Positions 34,519-43,152 of a stretch of DNA of 64,000 nt are shown one piece after another. A program made the position numbers and the translations under genes. Position 1 is the stretch's first letter; each line of letters opens with the position of its first letter. This stretch comes from Vulcanimicrobiota bacterium (GTDB taxonomy: Bacteria > Vulcanimicrobiota > Vulcanimicrobiia > Vulcanimicrobiales > Vulcanimicrobiaceae): the NCBI GenBank assembly GCA_003140215.1, contig PLJL01000001.1, forward strand, positions 886,390-950,389, given 5' to 3'. The notes below the pieces were generated by a model, which saw nothing but the letters and a program-made list of their open reading frames with translations, searched no databases and had not been told where the DNA came from.

Positions 34519-34537
34519 CTGCTGGAAGATAGGGCTT

Positions 34538-36460
34538 GTGTATCCCGTCGCCCTTTCGATGCGCGGCCGGCGCGCGGTCGTCGTCGGCGGCGGCGCGGTC
34601 GCCGAGCGCAAGGTCCGCGGCCTGCTGCCGGCGCAAGCGGCGGTCGTCGTCGTGAGCCCGAGCCTCACGCCCCCGCTCGCCGCGCTCGCCGAGGTCGGCG
34701 CGATCGCCTGGGAACCGCGGCGCTACACACCCGGCGACCTGGCCGGCGCCTTCATCGTGTTCGCGGCCACCGACGACGACGCGGTCAACGCTGCGGTCGT
34801 GGGCGCGGCGCGAGCCGCGGGGATCCTGGTGAACGACACCTCGGACCCCGCCCGGGGGGATTTCGCGACCCCCGCGGTCCACCGGGCCGGCCCCTTGACG
34901 GTCACCGTCGACTCGAGCGGGCTCTCGCCGGCCTTCACCAAGCGCATCCGCGACGAGCTGGCCCTGCAGTTCGACTCCCGCTACGCGCGCGCGGCAGCGA
35001 CGCTGGGCGCCCTGCGCGAGCGCGTGCAGGCGGTCGTCCCGCGCGAGCTGCGTGCGGTCGTGATGCAGCACTTCGCCGAACGCGACGTCGACGAGCTCGC
35101 GGCGATGCCGCCGGGAGCGGTCGAGCACGAGGTCGAGCGCACCGCCGAAACGCTCGCCGGCGTGGTCCCGGCTCAGACCAAAACGTTGATCTGCGCGTCG
35201 CGTGCCAGCGCGCTGGCGATGACCCAATCGCGCAGCGTCATGGCGGCGCTCGCCCGCGCGGGGTTGCCTTCGACGGTCCTCGAGGTCACGACGCGCGGCG
35301 ACACGTTCGGGGACCGCCCGATCGCGGCGATCGGCGGCGAGAACGTCTTCGTCACCGAGCTCGAACGGGCGCTGCGGGCGGGGCAGGCCGACTACGCGGT
35401 GCACTCCGCCAAAGATCTGCCCAGCACGCTCCCCGACGACATGATCCTGGCCGCGGTCACCGTGCGCGAGGACGCGCGCGACGCATTCTGCTCGGAACGC
35501 TATCCCAGCTTCGCCGAGTTGCCCGCCGGCGCGCGGGTCGGGACCTCGTCGCCGCGGCGGCGCGCCCTGCTGCGCGCGCAACGCGACGACCTCACCTACG
35601 ACGACGTGCGCGGCAACGTCGACACGCGGTTGCGCAAGTTGCGCGACGGCGCGTACGACGCGGTGGTGCTGGCCTGCGCCGGCTTGAACCGGCTCGGCGT
35701 GCACGCGACCTACACGGTGCCGTTTGCGGTGGATGTCGTCACCCCGGCCGTCGGGCAAGGAGCGCTGGCGATCGAAACCCGCGCCGGCGATCCGCTCGCG
35801 CACCGGCTCGACGCCGTGCTGTCCGATCCGCAGAGCTCGATCGCGGTCCGCGCCGAGCGCGCGTTTCTGCGCACCCTGCGCGGCGGTTGCCACGCCCCGA
35901 TCGGATGCCACGCCGCCTGGGCGGCCGGGCGCTTTCACATCGTCGGCGCGATCGCGGCCCGCGACGGGTCGCGAGTAGTGCGCTCCGCTCGCGACGCGGT
36001 GATCGACGTGCGCGACCTCGTTTCGGCCGAGGCGATGGCGGTCGCGCTCGCGGGCGACCTGTTGGCGGAGGGCGGCGCGTCGCTGCTGGGGGGGCCGCTC
36101 ACCGGCCGGGTCTTCCTGTTGCCGCGGACGCAGGACCGGCCCAGCCGCATCGCCCCCGCGCTGCGCGATGCCGGGGCCGAGGTCGTCGAGGTGCCCGATA
36201 GCGCGAGCGCGGTGCGGGCGCTCGGAGGCCGGATCCCGAACGCGATCCTGTTCCCGTCGTCGGGCTCGGTCGGCGCGATCACCGACTACCTCGCCGAGCT
36301 GCGAGGTGGGGGTCATCGTCCGCTCGTCGCCGCGATGGGACCATCCTCGTCGGCGACGGCCGGCGCGCTCGGCTGGCCGCCCGACGTCGTTGCACCCTCC
36401 GCCGAGGTCGGTGCGTTCGTACAGAGCGTGACGCGGATCGTCTTGGAGAACGGCGCATGA
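34538..36460 (+). CDS. Siroheme synthase N-domain, HemC and HemD-like triple fusion
   Basis: A 640-residue fusion. Residues 1-150 are a CysG-N/Met8-like precorrin-2 dehydrogenase/ferrochelatase (YPVALSMRGRRAVVVGGGAV, GDFATPAVHRAGPL, SGLSPAFTKRIRDEL). After a helical linker, residues about 212-510 are porphobilinogen deaminase (SRASALAMTQSRSV, HSAKDLPSTLPDDM, GTSSPRRRALL) with the dipyrromethane cysteine in LRGGCHAPIGCHA (near 450). The last about 120 residues look like a shortened uroporphyrinogen-III synthase (VFLLPRTQDRPSRIAPALRD, LFPSSGSV, VAAMGPSSSATAGALGW). GTG 34538 gives the canonical N-terminus. It heads the operon and is coupled to hemB by ATGA. The HemD-like tail is too short for a normal two-domain enzyme. 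Confidence 0.88.
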   Translation: MYPVALSMRGRRAVVVGGGAVAERKVRGLLPAQAAVVVVSPSLTPPLAALAEVGAIAWEPRRYTPGDLAGAFIVFAATDDDAVNAAVVGAARAAGILVNDTSDPARGDFATPAVHRAGPLTVTVDSSGLSPAFTKRIRDELALQFDSRYARAAATLGALRERVQAVVPRELRAVVMQHFAERDVDELAAMPPGAVEHEVERTAETLAGVVPAQTKTLICASRASALAMTQSRSVMAALARAGLPSTVLEVTTRGDTFGDRPIAAIGGENVFVTELERALRAGQADYAVHSAKDLPSTLPDDMILAAVTVREDARDAFCSERYPSFAELPAGARVGTSSPRRRALLRAQRDDLTYDDVRGNVDTRLRKLRDGAYDAVVLACAGLNRLGVHATYTVPFAVDVVTPAVGQGALAIETRAGDPLAHRLDAVLSDPQSSIAVRAERAFLRTLRGGCHAPIGCHAAWAAGRFHIVGAIAARDGSRVVRSARDAVIDVRDLVSAEAMAVALAGDLLAEGGASLLGGPLTGRVFLLPRTQDRPSRIAPALRDAGAEVVEVPDSASAVRALGGRIPNAILFPSSGSVGAITDYLAELRGGGHRPLVAAMGPSSSATAGALGWPPDVVAPSAEVGAFVQSVTRIVLENGA

Positions 36461-37485
36461 CCCAAGTGAAGCCCTTCGACGTGGCTCTCGGCGATAGGAC
36501 CGGAACGCGGTTGATCGCGCGGCCGCGCCGGTTGCGCTCAAGCGCGGCGATGCGCGGGCTGGTGCGCGAGACGCGGGTCAATCCCGACGGCCTCGTTGCG
36601 CCGCTGTTCGTCGTCGCGGGCGACGGGGTGGTCCAGCCCATCGGGTCGATGCCCGGCGTCGCGCGCTTCTCGGTCGACACGGTGGTTCGCGAGTGTCGCG
36701 AGCTCGACGCCGCGGGGGTCCGTGCCGTGCTCCTGTTCGGCATCCCGGAGGCCGCCGCCAAAGACGCCTATGCGACCGTCAACTACGACCCCAACGGGAT
36801 CGTGCAACGCGCCGCCGGCGCGATCAAGGATGCGCTGCCGCACCTGCTGGTGATCGCCGACCTGTGCAACTGCGAGTACACCGATCACGGGCACTGCGGC
36901 ATCGTCGATGCGGCCGGTGAGATCGACAACGACCGGACGCTGGAGATCCTCGCCAAGACCGCGCTGACGTACGCCCGCGCCGGCGTCGACATCGTCGCCC
37001 CGTCGGACATGATGGACGGCCGCGTCGCCGCCATCCGCGCCGCGCTCGACGACGACGGCTTCACCAAGACCGCGATCATGTCGTACGCGGCGAAGTACGC
37101 ATCGGCTTTCTACGGGCCGTTCCGCGAAGCCGCCGAGTCGACGCCCGCGTTCGGCGACCGGCGCACGTATCAGATGGATCCGGCCAATCGTCGCGAGGCG
37201 CTCAAGGAAGTCCGGCTGGACGTGGAAGAAGGCGCCGACATCGTCATGGTCAAGCCGGCGATGGCGTACCTCGACGTGGTTTGCAGCGTCCGCGAGATGA
37301 CCGATCTTCCGCTCGCCGTCTACCACGTAAGCGGCGAATACGCGATGCTCAAAGCGGCTGCGGAGCGCGGTTGGATCGACGAGGACCGCGCCGTGGACGA
37401 AACGCTCACCGCGATCGCCCGCGCCGGCGCCGACATCATCATCACCTACTTCGCCAAAGATTACTTGCGCCGGACGCGCTCGTGA
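36457..37485 (+). CDS. hemB: Delta-aminolaevulinic acid dehydratase (porphobilinogen synthase)
   Basis: A 342-residue ALAD of standard length. The zinc cysteine cluster is DLCNCEYTDHGHCGI (near residue 135), and the two Schiff-base lysines are in SYAAKYASAFYGPFREA (near 215) and VMVKPAMAYLD (near 268). It condenses two ALA into porphobilinogen. The gene overlaps its neighbours by ATGA upstream and GTGA downstream. Confidence 0.95.
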   Translation: MTQVKPFDVALGDRTGTRLIARPRRLRSSAAMRGLVRETRVNPDGLVAPLFVVAGDGVVQPIGSMPGVARFSVDTVVRECRELDAAGVRAVLLFGIPEAAAKDAYATVNYDPNGIVQRAAGAIKDALPHLLVIADLCNCEYTDHGHCGIVDAAGEIDNDRTLEILAKTALTYARAGVDIVAPSDMMDGRVAAIRAALDDDGFTKTAIMSYAAKYASAFYGPFREAAESTPAFGDRRTYQMDPANRREALKEVRLDVEEGADIVMVKPAMAYLDVVCSVREMTDLPLAVYHVSGEYAMLKAAAERGWIDEDRAVDETLTAIARAGADIIITYFAKDYLRRTRS

Positions 37486-38087
37486 AGGTCAGCGTCTGCA
37501 TTCTGGCGGGGGGACAGGCTACGCGGCTGCCCGGGAAGTTGGGCCTGGAGCTGGGCGACATCCCGATGCTCGTGCGGGTCTATCGCAACGTGTCGCCCGC
37601 ACGCGAGACCTGGCTTTCTACTAAAGGGGCGCTGCCGCCGGAGATCGACGCGCAACTCGCCGGCGCGCGTCAGGTGGTCGACCGCTGGCCGCTACGCGGC
37701 CCGCTCTCGGGGCTGCTCTCGACGTTGAGCGAGATGCGCGCCGAGTGGGTGTTCGCGGTCGCCGGCGACGCGCCGTTCGTCGATGCGCGGTTCATCGACG
37801 GCTTGCAGGCCCACATTGCGCCGCAGCACGAGGCGATCGTCCCGATGCACGGCGAGAACGGCCAGCGCATCGAGCCGCTCGCGGCCCTGTACCGGCGCGA
37901 AGCCTTCTTGCGCGAGGGGACGCCGGTACTGCTGGGCGGTCACGGCGCTCTGCGTTTGGTGATCGATCGTTTGCAGACGCGATTCGTTCCGGTCAAAGAC
38001 GAGCGCGCGTTCGAAAACGTCAACACGCCCGAAGACTACGCCAAGGCCCGCGGCGCGCTCGTACCGGGTACCGAGGTCGAGGCGTGA
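37482..38087 (+). CDS. mobA: Molybdenum cofactor guanylyltransferase-like MobA
   Basis: A 201-residue nucleotidyltransferase starting at GTG 37482. The N-terminal nucleotide-binding signature is ILAGGQATRLPGKL, with the core VDRWPLRGPLSGLLSTL and VFAVAGDAPFVDARFI, and ENVNTPEDYA near the end, all as in MobA. MobA adds GMP to molybdopterin. LAGGQATRLPGK is slightly altered from LAGGxxxRMGxDK, so another sugar- or cofactor-nucleotide activity is possible. It sits between hemB and hemL in GTGA overlaps at both ends. Confidence 0.8.
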   Translation: MKVSVCILAGGQATRLPGKLGLELGDIPMLVRVYRNVSPARETWLSTKGALPPEIDAQLAGARQVVDRWPLRGPLSGLLSTLSEMRAEWVFAVAGDAPFVDARFIDGLQAHIAPQHEAIVPMHGENGQRIEPLAALYRREAFLREGTPVLLGGHGALRLVIDRLQTRFVPVKDERAFENVNTPEDYAKARGALVPGTEVEA

Positions 38088-39376
38088 ACCGAAGCGGCTC
38101 CGAAGCGGCGTTCGAGGCGGCGCGGCGCGTGATCCCCGGAGGCGTGAACTCGACGGTTCGCGCCTTCAAAGCGGTCGGCGGCACGCCGGTGTTCGTGCGC
38201 ACCGCACGCGGGGCGTACCTGACCGACGTCGACGGGAACCGCTACCTCGACTACGTGCTCTCGTGGGGCCCGATGATCGCGGGCCACGCGCATCCGGCGG
38301 TCGTCGAGGCGGTGCGCGACGCGGCGGAGCACGGGACGTCGTACGGCACGCCGACCGAGCGCGAGACCGAGCTGGCCGAGCTGATCGTCGACGCCGTGCC
38401 GTCGGTAGCGAAGGTGCGTTTCTGCTCGTCGGGGACCGAGGCCACGGCGAACGCGATCCGCCTCGCGCGCGGCGTAACCGGACGCGACATGATAATCAAG
38501 TTCGCGGGCTGCTACCACGGCTCGGCCGACGCGTTCTTGATCAGTGCGGGATCGAGCGCGCTCACGATCGGCGTGCCGGACTCCAAGGGCGTCACCGCCG
38601 GGACGGCGCGCGACACGATCGTCGTCCCGTACAACGACGCCGCCGCGGTGCGCGCCGCGTTCGAGCGCAACCCCGAGACGATCGCCTGCGTGATCGTCGA
38701 GCCCTACGCGGCCAACATGGGCCTGGTGCTGCCGCTGCCGGGCTTCCTGCACGCGCTGCGCGCGCTGACGCGCGAGTACGGCGCGCTGCTGATCTTCGAC
38801 GAGGTCTTGACCGGCTTTCGCGTCGCGCGGGGCGGCGTTCAGGCGCGCGACGGCGTGCTCCCCGACATCACCACATTGGGCAAGGTGATCGGCGGCGGGC
38901 TCCCGGTCGGGGCGTTCGGCGGCCCGGCCGAGATCATGGACCGCCTCACCCCGGACGGGGACGTCTTCCAGGCCGGAACGCTGTCGGGGAATCCGCTGGC
39001 GACGGCGGCCGGAATCGCAACGCTGCGCTTGCTCGGTGACGAGTCGTATGCGAATCTGGAGCGCTTGGCGAACCGGCTCATCGAGGGCTTGTCGGAGGTC
39101 TTCCGCAGCCGCGGCGTCCCGCATGCGGTTGCCACCGCCGGCTCCCTGCTGGGTTTCTTCTTCACGGATGGTCCGGTCACGGACCTCGCCACTGCCAAAA
39201 AGGCGGATACCGCTCTGTACGCGCGCTTCTTCCACGCCATGCTCGACCGCGGTTTCTACTTCGCACCGTCGCAGTTCGAAGCTGCGTTCCTGTCGCTCGC
39301 CCACGACGACGGTGAGATCGACCGGACCGTCGCCGCCGCCGATGACGCCCTCGCCGAGGCCTACGCATGCCGCTAG
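38084..39376 (+). CDS. hemL: Glutamate-1-semialdehyde 2,1-aminomutase
   Basis: A 430-residue PLP enzyme from GTG 38084. The N-terminus EAARRVIPGGVNSTVRAF, CSSGTEATANAIRLAR, the PLP-aspartate region LIFDEVLTGFRVA and the lysine in TTLGKVIGGGLPVGAFGG (near 265) are those of HemL, which makes ALA from glutamate-1-semialdehyde. It overlaps hemA by 10 bases, so the two C5-pathway enzymes are made together. Confidence 0.94.
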   Translation: MNRSGSEAAFEAARRVIPGGVNSTVRAFKAVGGTPVFVRTARGAYLTDVDGNRYLDYVLSWGPMIAGHAHPAVVEAVRDAAEHGTSYGTPTERETELAELIVDAVPSVAKVRFCSSGTEATANAIRLARGVTGRDMIIKFAGCYHGSADAFLISAGSSALTIGVPDSKGVTAGTARDTIVVPYNDAAAVRAAFERNPETIACVIVEPYAANMGLVLPLPGFLHALRALTREYGALLIFDEVLTGFRVARGGVQARDGVLPDITTLGKVIGGGLPVGAFGGPAEIMDRLTPDGDVFQAGTLSGNPLATAAGIATLRLLGDESYANLERLANRLIEGLSEVFRSRGVPHAVATAGSLLGFFFTDGPVTDLATAKKADTALYARFFHAMLDRGFYFAPSQFEAAFLSLAHDDGEIDRTVAAADDALAEAYACR

Positions 39377-40680
39377 TGTGTCTGGGGCTCTCGCACCATA
39401 CGGCGCCGGTCGAGGTCCGCGAGCGGCACGCCTTCGCGCCGCCCAAGATGGTCGAGGCGCTCGTCGCGCTGCACGACTACGAGGCGGTGCGCGAAGCGCT
39501 GATGCTGCAAACCTGCGGACGGCTCGAGCTCTACGCGGAGCTCGACGACTACGAAGACGGGGTCGGCCAGCTCAAAGCGTTCTTGGGCAACTTCCGCCAC
39601 GGCGACGTCGGCGACATGGACTCGTACATGTACACGCTGCTGGGGACGGAGGCGGTCGAGCATCTCTTTCGCGTGAGCACGGGCCTCGACTCGATGCTCA
39701 TCGGCGAGGCCGAGATCCTCGGGCAGGTCAAGGACGCCTACGTTCAGGCGCAGCGCGCGCGCTCGGTCGGCAAGACGCTCAACACGCTGTTCCGCGCGGC
39801 GCTCGAAGCGGGCAAGTCGGCGCGCACGCACACTGCGATCGCCGAGGACTCGACCTCGATCGCCGGCGCCGCGGTCGAGTGCGCGAAGCAGCACGTGGCG
39901 GACCTGGCGGGCAAATCGGTACTCGTGATCGGCGCCGGCCGGATGGGTGCGGTCGCGGCACGGCGCTTCAAGGCCGAAGGTGCGCGCGACATCGTCGTGC
40001 TGAATCGCTCGCACAAGCGCGCGCAGGAGGTCGCCGACGAGCTTGGCGGCGGCGCTCGCGCGGCCGAGGTGCCCGGGCTCGTCGACGCGCTGCAGGCGGC
40101 CGATCTCGTCGTCACCTCGACCGGGGCGTCGCACTTCATCCTCACGCCGGCCAACGTCGCCGAAGCAATGCTCGCGCGGCCGCAGCGGCCGATGTTCATC
40201 GTCGACATCGCGGTGCCGCGTGACGTCGATCCCGAGGTCGCGCAGATCGACGGGGTCGGTCTGGTCGACATCGACGCGCTCAAAGGCGTCGTCGACGGAA
40301 CGCTCGAGAAGCGCCGCGAAGCGATTCCGCTCGTCGAGGAGATCATCACCGAGCACGTCGAGCGATTCGGGCAATGGTATCACTCGCGCGTCGCAGTGCC
40401 GGTGATCGCGTCGTTGACGCAAAAGGCCGAAGCGATTCGCGAAGCGGAGCTGGAGCGGCTCTTCGCCCGCTGCCCGGATCTGACCGAGCGCCAGCGCATG
40501 CTCGTCACCGGGATGTCGCTGACCATCGTCTCGAAATTGTTGCACAGCGCGATCGTGCGCATCCGCGACAAGGCCGTCGCGAACCGCGCCGAGGCCCTCA
40601 GCGACGCGCAAATCCTCGACGAGCTGTTCGAGTTGCGCGCGCTCGTCGGCGACCCTTCGACAAGCTCACGCGATGCGTGA
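39367..40680 (+). CDS. hemA: Glutamyl-tRNA reductase
   Basis: A 437-residue GluTR. The N-terminus GLSHHTAPVEVRER, the catalytic Cys50 in LQTCGRLELYAE, the GLDSMLIGEAEILGQVKDAY segment and the NADPH domain (VLVIGAGRMGAVAARR) are diagnostic, as is the C-terminal dimerisation helix. The usual STCNR reads QTCGR, but the cysteine is kept. This is the first committed step of tetrapyrrole synthesis. Confidence 0.93.
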   Translation: MPLVCLGLSHHTAPVEVRERHAFAPPKMVEALVALHDYEAVREALMLQTCGRLELYAELDDYEDGVGQLKAFLGNFRHGDVGDMDSYMYTLLGTEAVEHLFRVSTGLDSMLIGEAEILGQVKDAYVQAQRARSVGKTLNTLFRAALEAGKSARTHTAIAEDSTSIAGAAVECAKQHVADLAGKSVLVIGAGRMGAVAARRFKAEGARDIVVLNRSHKRAQEVADELGGGARAAEVPGLVDALQAADLVVTSTGASHFILTPANVAEAMLARPQRPMFIVDIAVPRDVDPEVAQIDGVGLVDIDALKGVVDGTLEKRREAIPLVEEIITEHVERFGQWYHSRVAVPVIASLTQKAEAIREAELERLFARCPDLTERQRMLVTGMSLTIVSKLLHSAIVRIRDKAVANRAEALSDAQILDELFELRALVGDPSTSSRDA

Positions 40681-40692
40681 CACCACGTCAGG

Positions 40693-42207
40693 GTGACAGG
40701 CGCGGGCCGCGCGGGGAAGGTCTGGCTGGTCGGCGCAGGCCCCGGCGACCCGGGGCTCTTGACGCTCAAAGGGGCGCGCGCGCTGGCCGGCTGCGACACG
40801 CTGGTCTACGACTACTTGGCCTCGCAGGCGATCCTCGAGCTCGCCCCGCCGCAGTGCGAACGGATCTACGTCGGTAAGCAAGCCGGGCGGCACTCGCTCA
40901 CCCAAGACGAGATCACCGCGCTGATCGTGAAGCTGGGTCATGACGGCAAGAAGGTCGTGCGCCTCAAAGGCGGCGACGTCTTCGTCTTCGCGCGCGGCGG
41001 TGAAGAGGCGCGGGCGTTGGCCGAAGCGGGCGTTCCGTTCGAGATCGTTCCGGGGGTCACGTCGGCGATCGCCGGTCCGGCATACGCGGGCATCCCGGTG
41101 ACGCACCGTGCGCACAACACGTCCTTCACCGTCGCCACCGGACACGAGGACCCGACCAAAGGCGAATCCTCGCTGGATTTCGCGAAGCTCGCCAACCGCA
41201 AGGCGACGACGATTTTCCTCATGGCGATGACGAATCTGGCCGCGATCACGGCCAAGCTGCGCGAGCACGGTCTCCCCGGCGACACGCCGGTGGGGATCGT
41301 GCACGAGGGGACCAAGCCGACTCAGGAGGTTGTCGTGGCGACGCTCGACACCGTGCTCGACGCGGTCGCGCGCAGCGGAATATCGGCGCCCGCGGTCGTG
41401 GTCTTCGGCAACGTAGTAAACGAACGCGAGCACATCCGCTGGTTCGATGCGCAGCCGCTGTTCGGCAAGCGCGTCCTGGTGACGCGCCCCGCGCACCAAA
41501 CCGGCGACTTCGCGACGCGGCTGTGGGAAGCCGGCGCCGAGCCGATCGTCGCACCGGTGATCGCGATCGTCCCGCCCGACGACATTGCCGCCGCCGCCGC
41601 CGCGGTGGCGCGCGTGCGCGACTATGACTGGGTCGCGTTCACCAGCCGCAACGGGGTCGATGCGTTCTTCGACCGATTGCGTGCGATCGAGCGCGATGCG
41701 CGCGCTTTCGGCGACACGAAGGTCGCCGCGATCGGCCCCAAGACCGCCGCGGCATTGGCGGCGCGCGGCATCCGCGTCGACCTTGTACCGACGACGTTCG
41801 TGAACGAAGCCGTGGCAGCCGAGCTGCTCGCGCGCACGCAGCCCGGCGAGCGCGTTCTGCTCTACCGCGCGCAGGAAGCACGCGACGTGCTGCCCGAGAC
41901 GCTGCGCCTGCACGGCCGAACCGTCGACGTCGTCGCGGCCTACCGCACGCGCTTCGTCGACGATCCCGAGCTGGGCGCAAAGACCGAGCGCGCCGACATC
42001 GTGACCTTCACCAGCTCGAGCACGGTCGCCGGCTTCGTGCACAACGTCCCGGATGCGGCGCGCGCGCTGGCCCCCAAGAGGGTCGCCGCGATCGGCCCGA
42101 TCACCGCGCAAACCGCGCGCGAGCACGGCATCCGCGTGGACATCGTCGCCGACGAGTTCACCGTCGACGGCTTGCTCTTCGCCCTCGCGGAGCCCGCGGC
42201 CGTCTGA
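40693..42207 (+). CDS. Uroporphyrinogen-III C-methyltransferase and HemD fusion (CobA-HemD)
   Basis: A 504-residue fusion. Residues 1-250 are the SAM-dependent methyltransferase CobA/CysG-C: KVWLVGAGPGDPGLLTLKGA, VVRLKGGDVFVFARGGEE and VPGVTSAIAGPAYAGIPVTH. Residues about 255-504 are a complete uroporphyrinogen-III synthase with two similar domains: RVLVTRPAHQTGDFATRLWE, VAFTSRNGVDAFF, KVAAIGPKTAAALAARGI, and later FTSSSTVAGF and VAAIGPITAQTAREHGI. It closes the ring and methylates it to precorrin-2, which the first gene of the operon can convert to siroheme. The first codon is GTG 40693. Confidence 0.92.
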   Translation: MTGAGRAGKVWLVGAGPGDPGLLTLKGARALAGCDTLVYDYLASQAILELAPPQCERIYVGKQAGRHSLTQDEITALIVKLGHDGKKVVRLKGGDVFVFARGGEEARALAEAGVPFEIVPGVTSAIAGPAYAGIPVTHRAHNTSFTVATGHEDPTKGESSLDFAKLANRKATTIFLMAMTNLAAITAKLREHGLPGDTPVGIVHEGTKPTQEVVVATLDTVLDAVARSGISAPAVVVFGNVVNEREHIRWFDAQPLFGKRVLVTRPAHQTGDFATRLWEAGAEPIVAPVIAIVPPDDIAAAAAAVARVRDYDWVAFTSRNGVDAFFDRLRAIERDARAFGDTKVAAIGPKTAAALAARGIRVDLVPTTFVNEAVAAELLARTQPGERVLLYRAQEARDVLPETLRLHGRTVDVVAAYRTRFVDDPELGAKTERADIVTFTSSSTVAGFVHNVPDAARALAPKRVAAIGPITAQTAREHGIRVDIVADEFTVDGLLFALAEPAAV

Positions 42208-43079
42208 GACCGCTCGACGTTCTCATCGGCGCGGTCTGTGCCGGAGCGCTGGCATTCGTCGCCTGGCGCGTCGGGGCGCTGACGCGGGGGGGCGCGCTCG
42301 CGGCGCTCGTCGTCGGAACCCTGACCTACGCCGCCGGAACGATCGAATTCGCGCTGGTGTTGCTGGCGTTCTTCGTGCCGTCGGTCGCGCTGTCGCGCCT
42401 GGGCCGCGCGCGCAAGCGCGCGCTGGTCGATATTGGAAAGACCGGTCCACGCGATGCGCGCCAAGTGCTCGCCAACGGCGGCATCGCGACGCTGTGCGCC
42501 GTGGGGTTCGCAGTCACGCACGACGTCTTTTGGACCGCAGCGTTCGCAGGCGCCTACGCAGCCGCGACGGCGGACACCTGGGCGACCGAGATCGGCACGC
42601 TGGCCGGCCGGGCACCGCGCTCGATCCTGACCTGGCGCCCCGTCGCGACCGGAATGTCGGGTGGGGTCACGCTGGCCGGCACGCTCGCCGAGCTCGCCGG
42701 CGCGCTATGGATCGGACTGGTCGCGCTGCTCGCGGCCGTGCTCGCGCTGGTGATCGCGAACGGCGACTTCGGCTTGAGCTTCGGTTATAGCCTGAGCTTC
42801 CGGGCGCCCAGCCTCACGGCGGTCGGCCTGGTGGTGATCGCGGTGGTCGCGCTTGGGGGCGTCGCCGGCGCGACGGCGGACTCGCTCCTGGGCACGACCG
42901 TCCAGGAGCTGCGGCGCTGCGACGCCTGCGGGCGGATGTGCGAAACAGACCCGCACGCCTGCGGCAACCCGACGCGGCTGGTCCGTGGCATCCGAGGCCT
43001 GTCCAACGACGTCGTCAACCTGCTGGCCACGGCCGCCGGCGCCGCCGTCTCGTTCGGGCTGGCCGTCCTGTTGGCTTGA
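42204..43079 (+). CDS. DUF92 family membrane protein
   Basis: A 291-residue polytopic protein of the DUF92/TMEM19 family: RVGALTRGGALAALVVGTLT, DIGKTGPRDARQVLANGGIA, ATADTWATEIGTLAGRAPRS and the C-terminal RGLSNDVVNLLATAAGA. Members may have phytyl-phosphate kinase-like roles in some lineages; here unknown. The conserved N-terminus reaches back to 42204, where the only candidate start is CTG, exactly in a CTGA overlap with the CobA-HemD stop. The first ordinary start, GTG 42357, would remove the first helix. Confidence 0.72.
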   Translation: MRPLDVLIGAVCAGALAFVAWRVGALTRGGALAALVVGTLTYAAGTIEFALVLLAFFVPSVALSRLGRARKRALVDIGKTGPRDARQVLANGGIATLCAVGFAVTHDVFWTAAFAGAYAAATADTWATEIGTLAGRAPRSILTWRPVATGMSGGVTLAGTLAELAGALWIGLVALLAAVLALVIANGDFGLSFGYSLSFRAPSLTAVGLVVIAVVALGGVAGATADSLLGTTVQELRRCDACGRMCETDPHACGNPTRLVRGIRGLSNDVVNLLATAAGAAVSFGLAVLLA

Positions 43080-43152
43080 TGCAAGTGGCGAAACCGACCT
43101 CGGTCGGCGCGTAGTCACACCCGTCGTGCGACGATTCGTCGCACCACCCACC

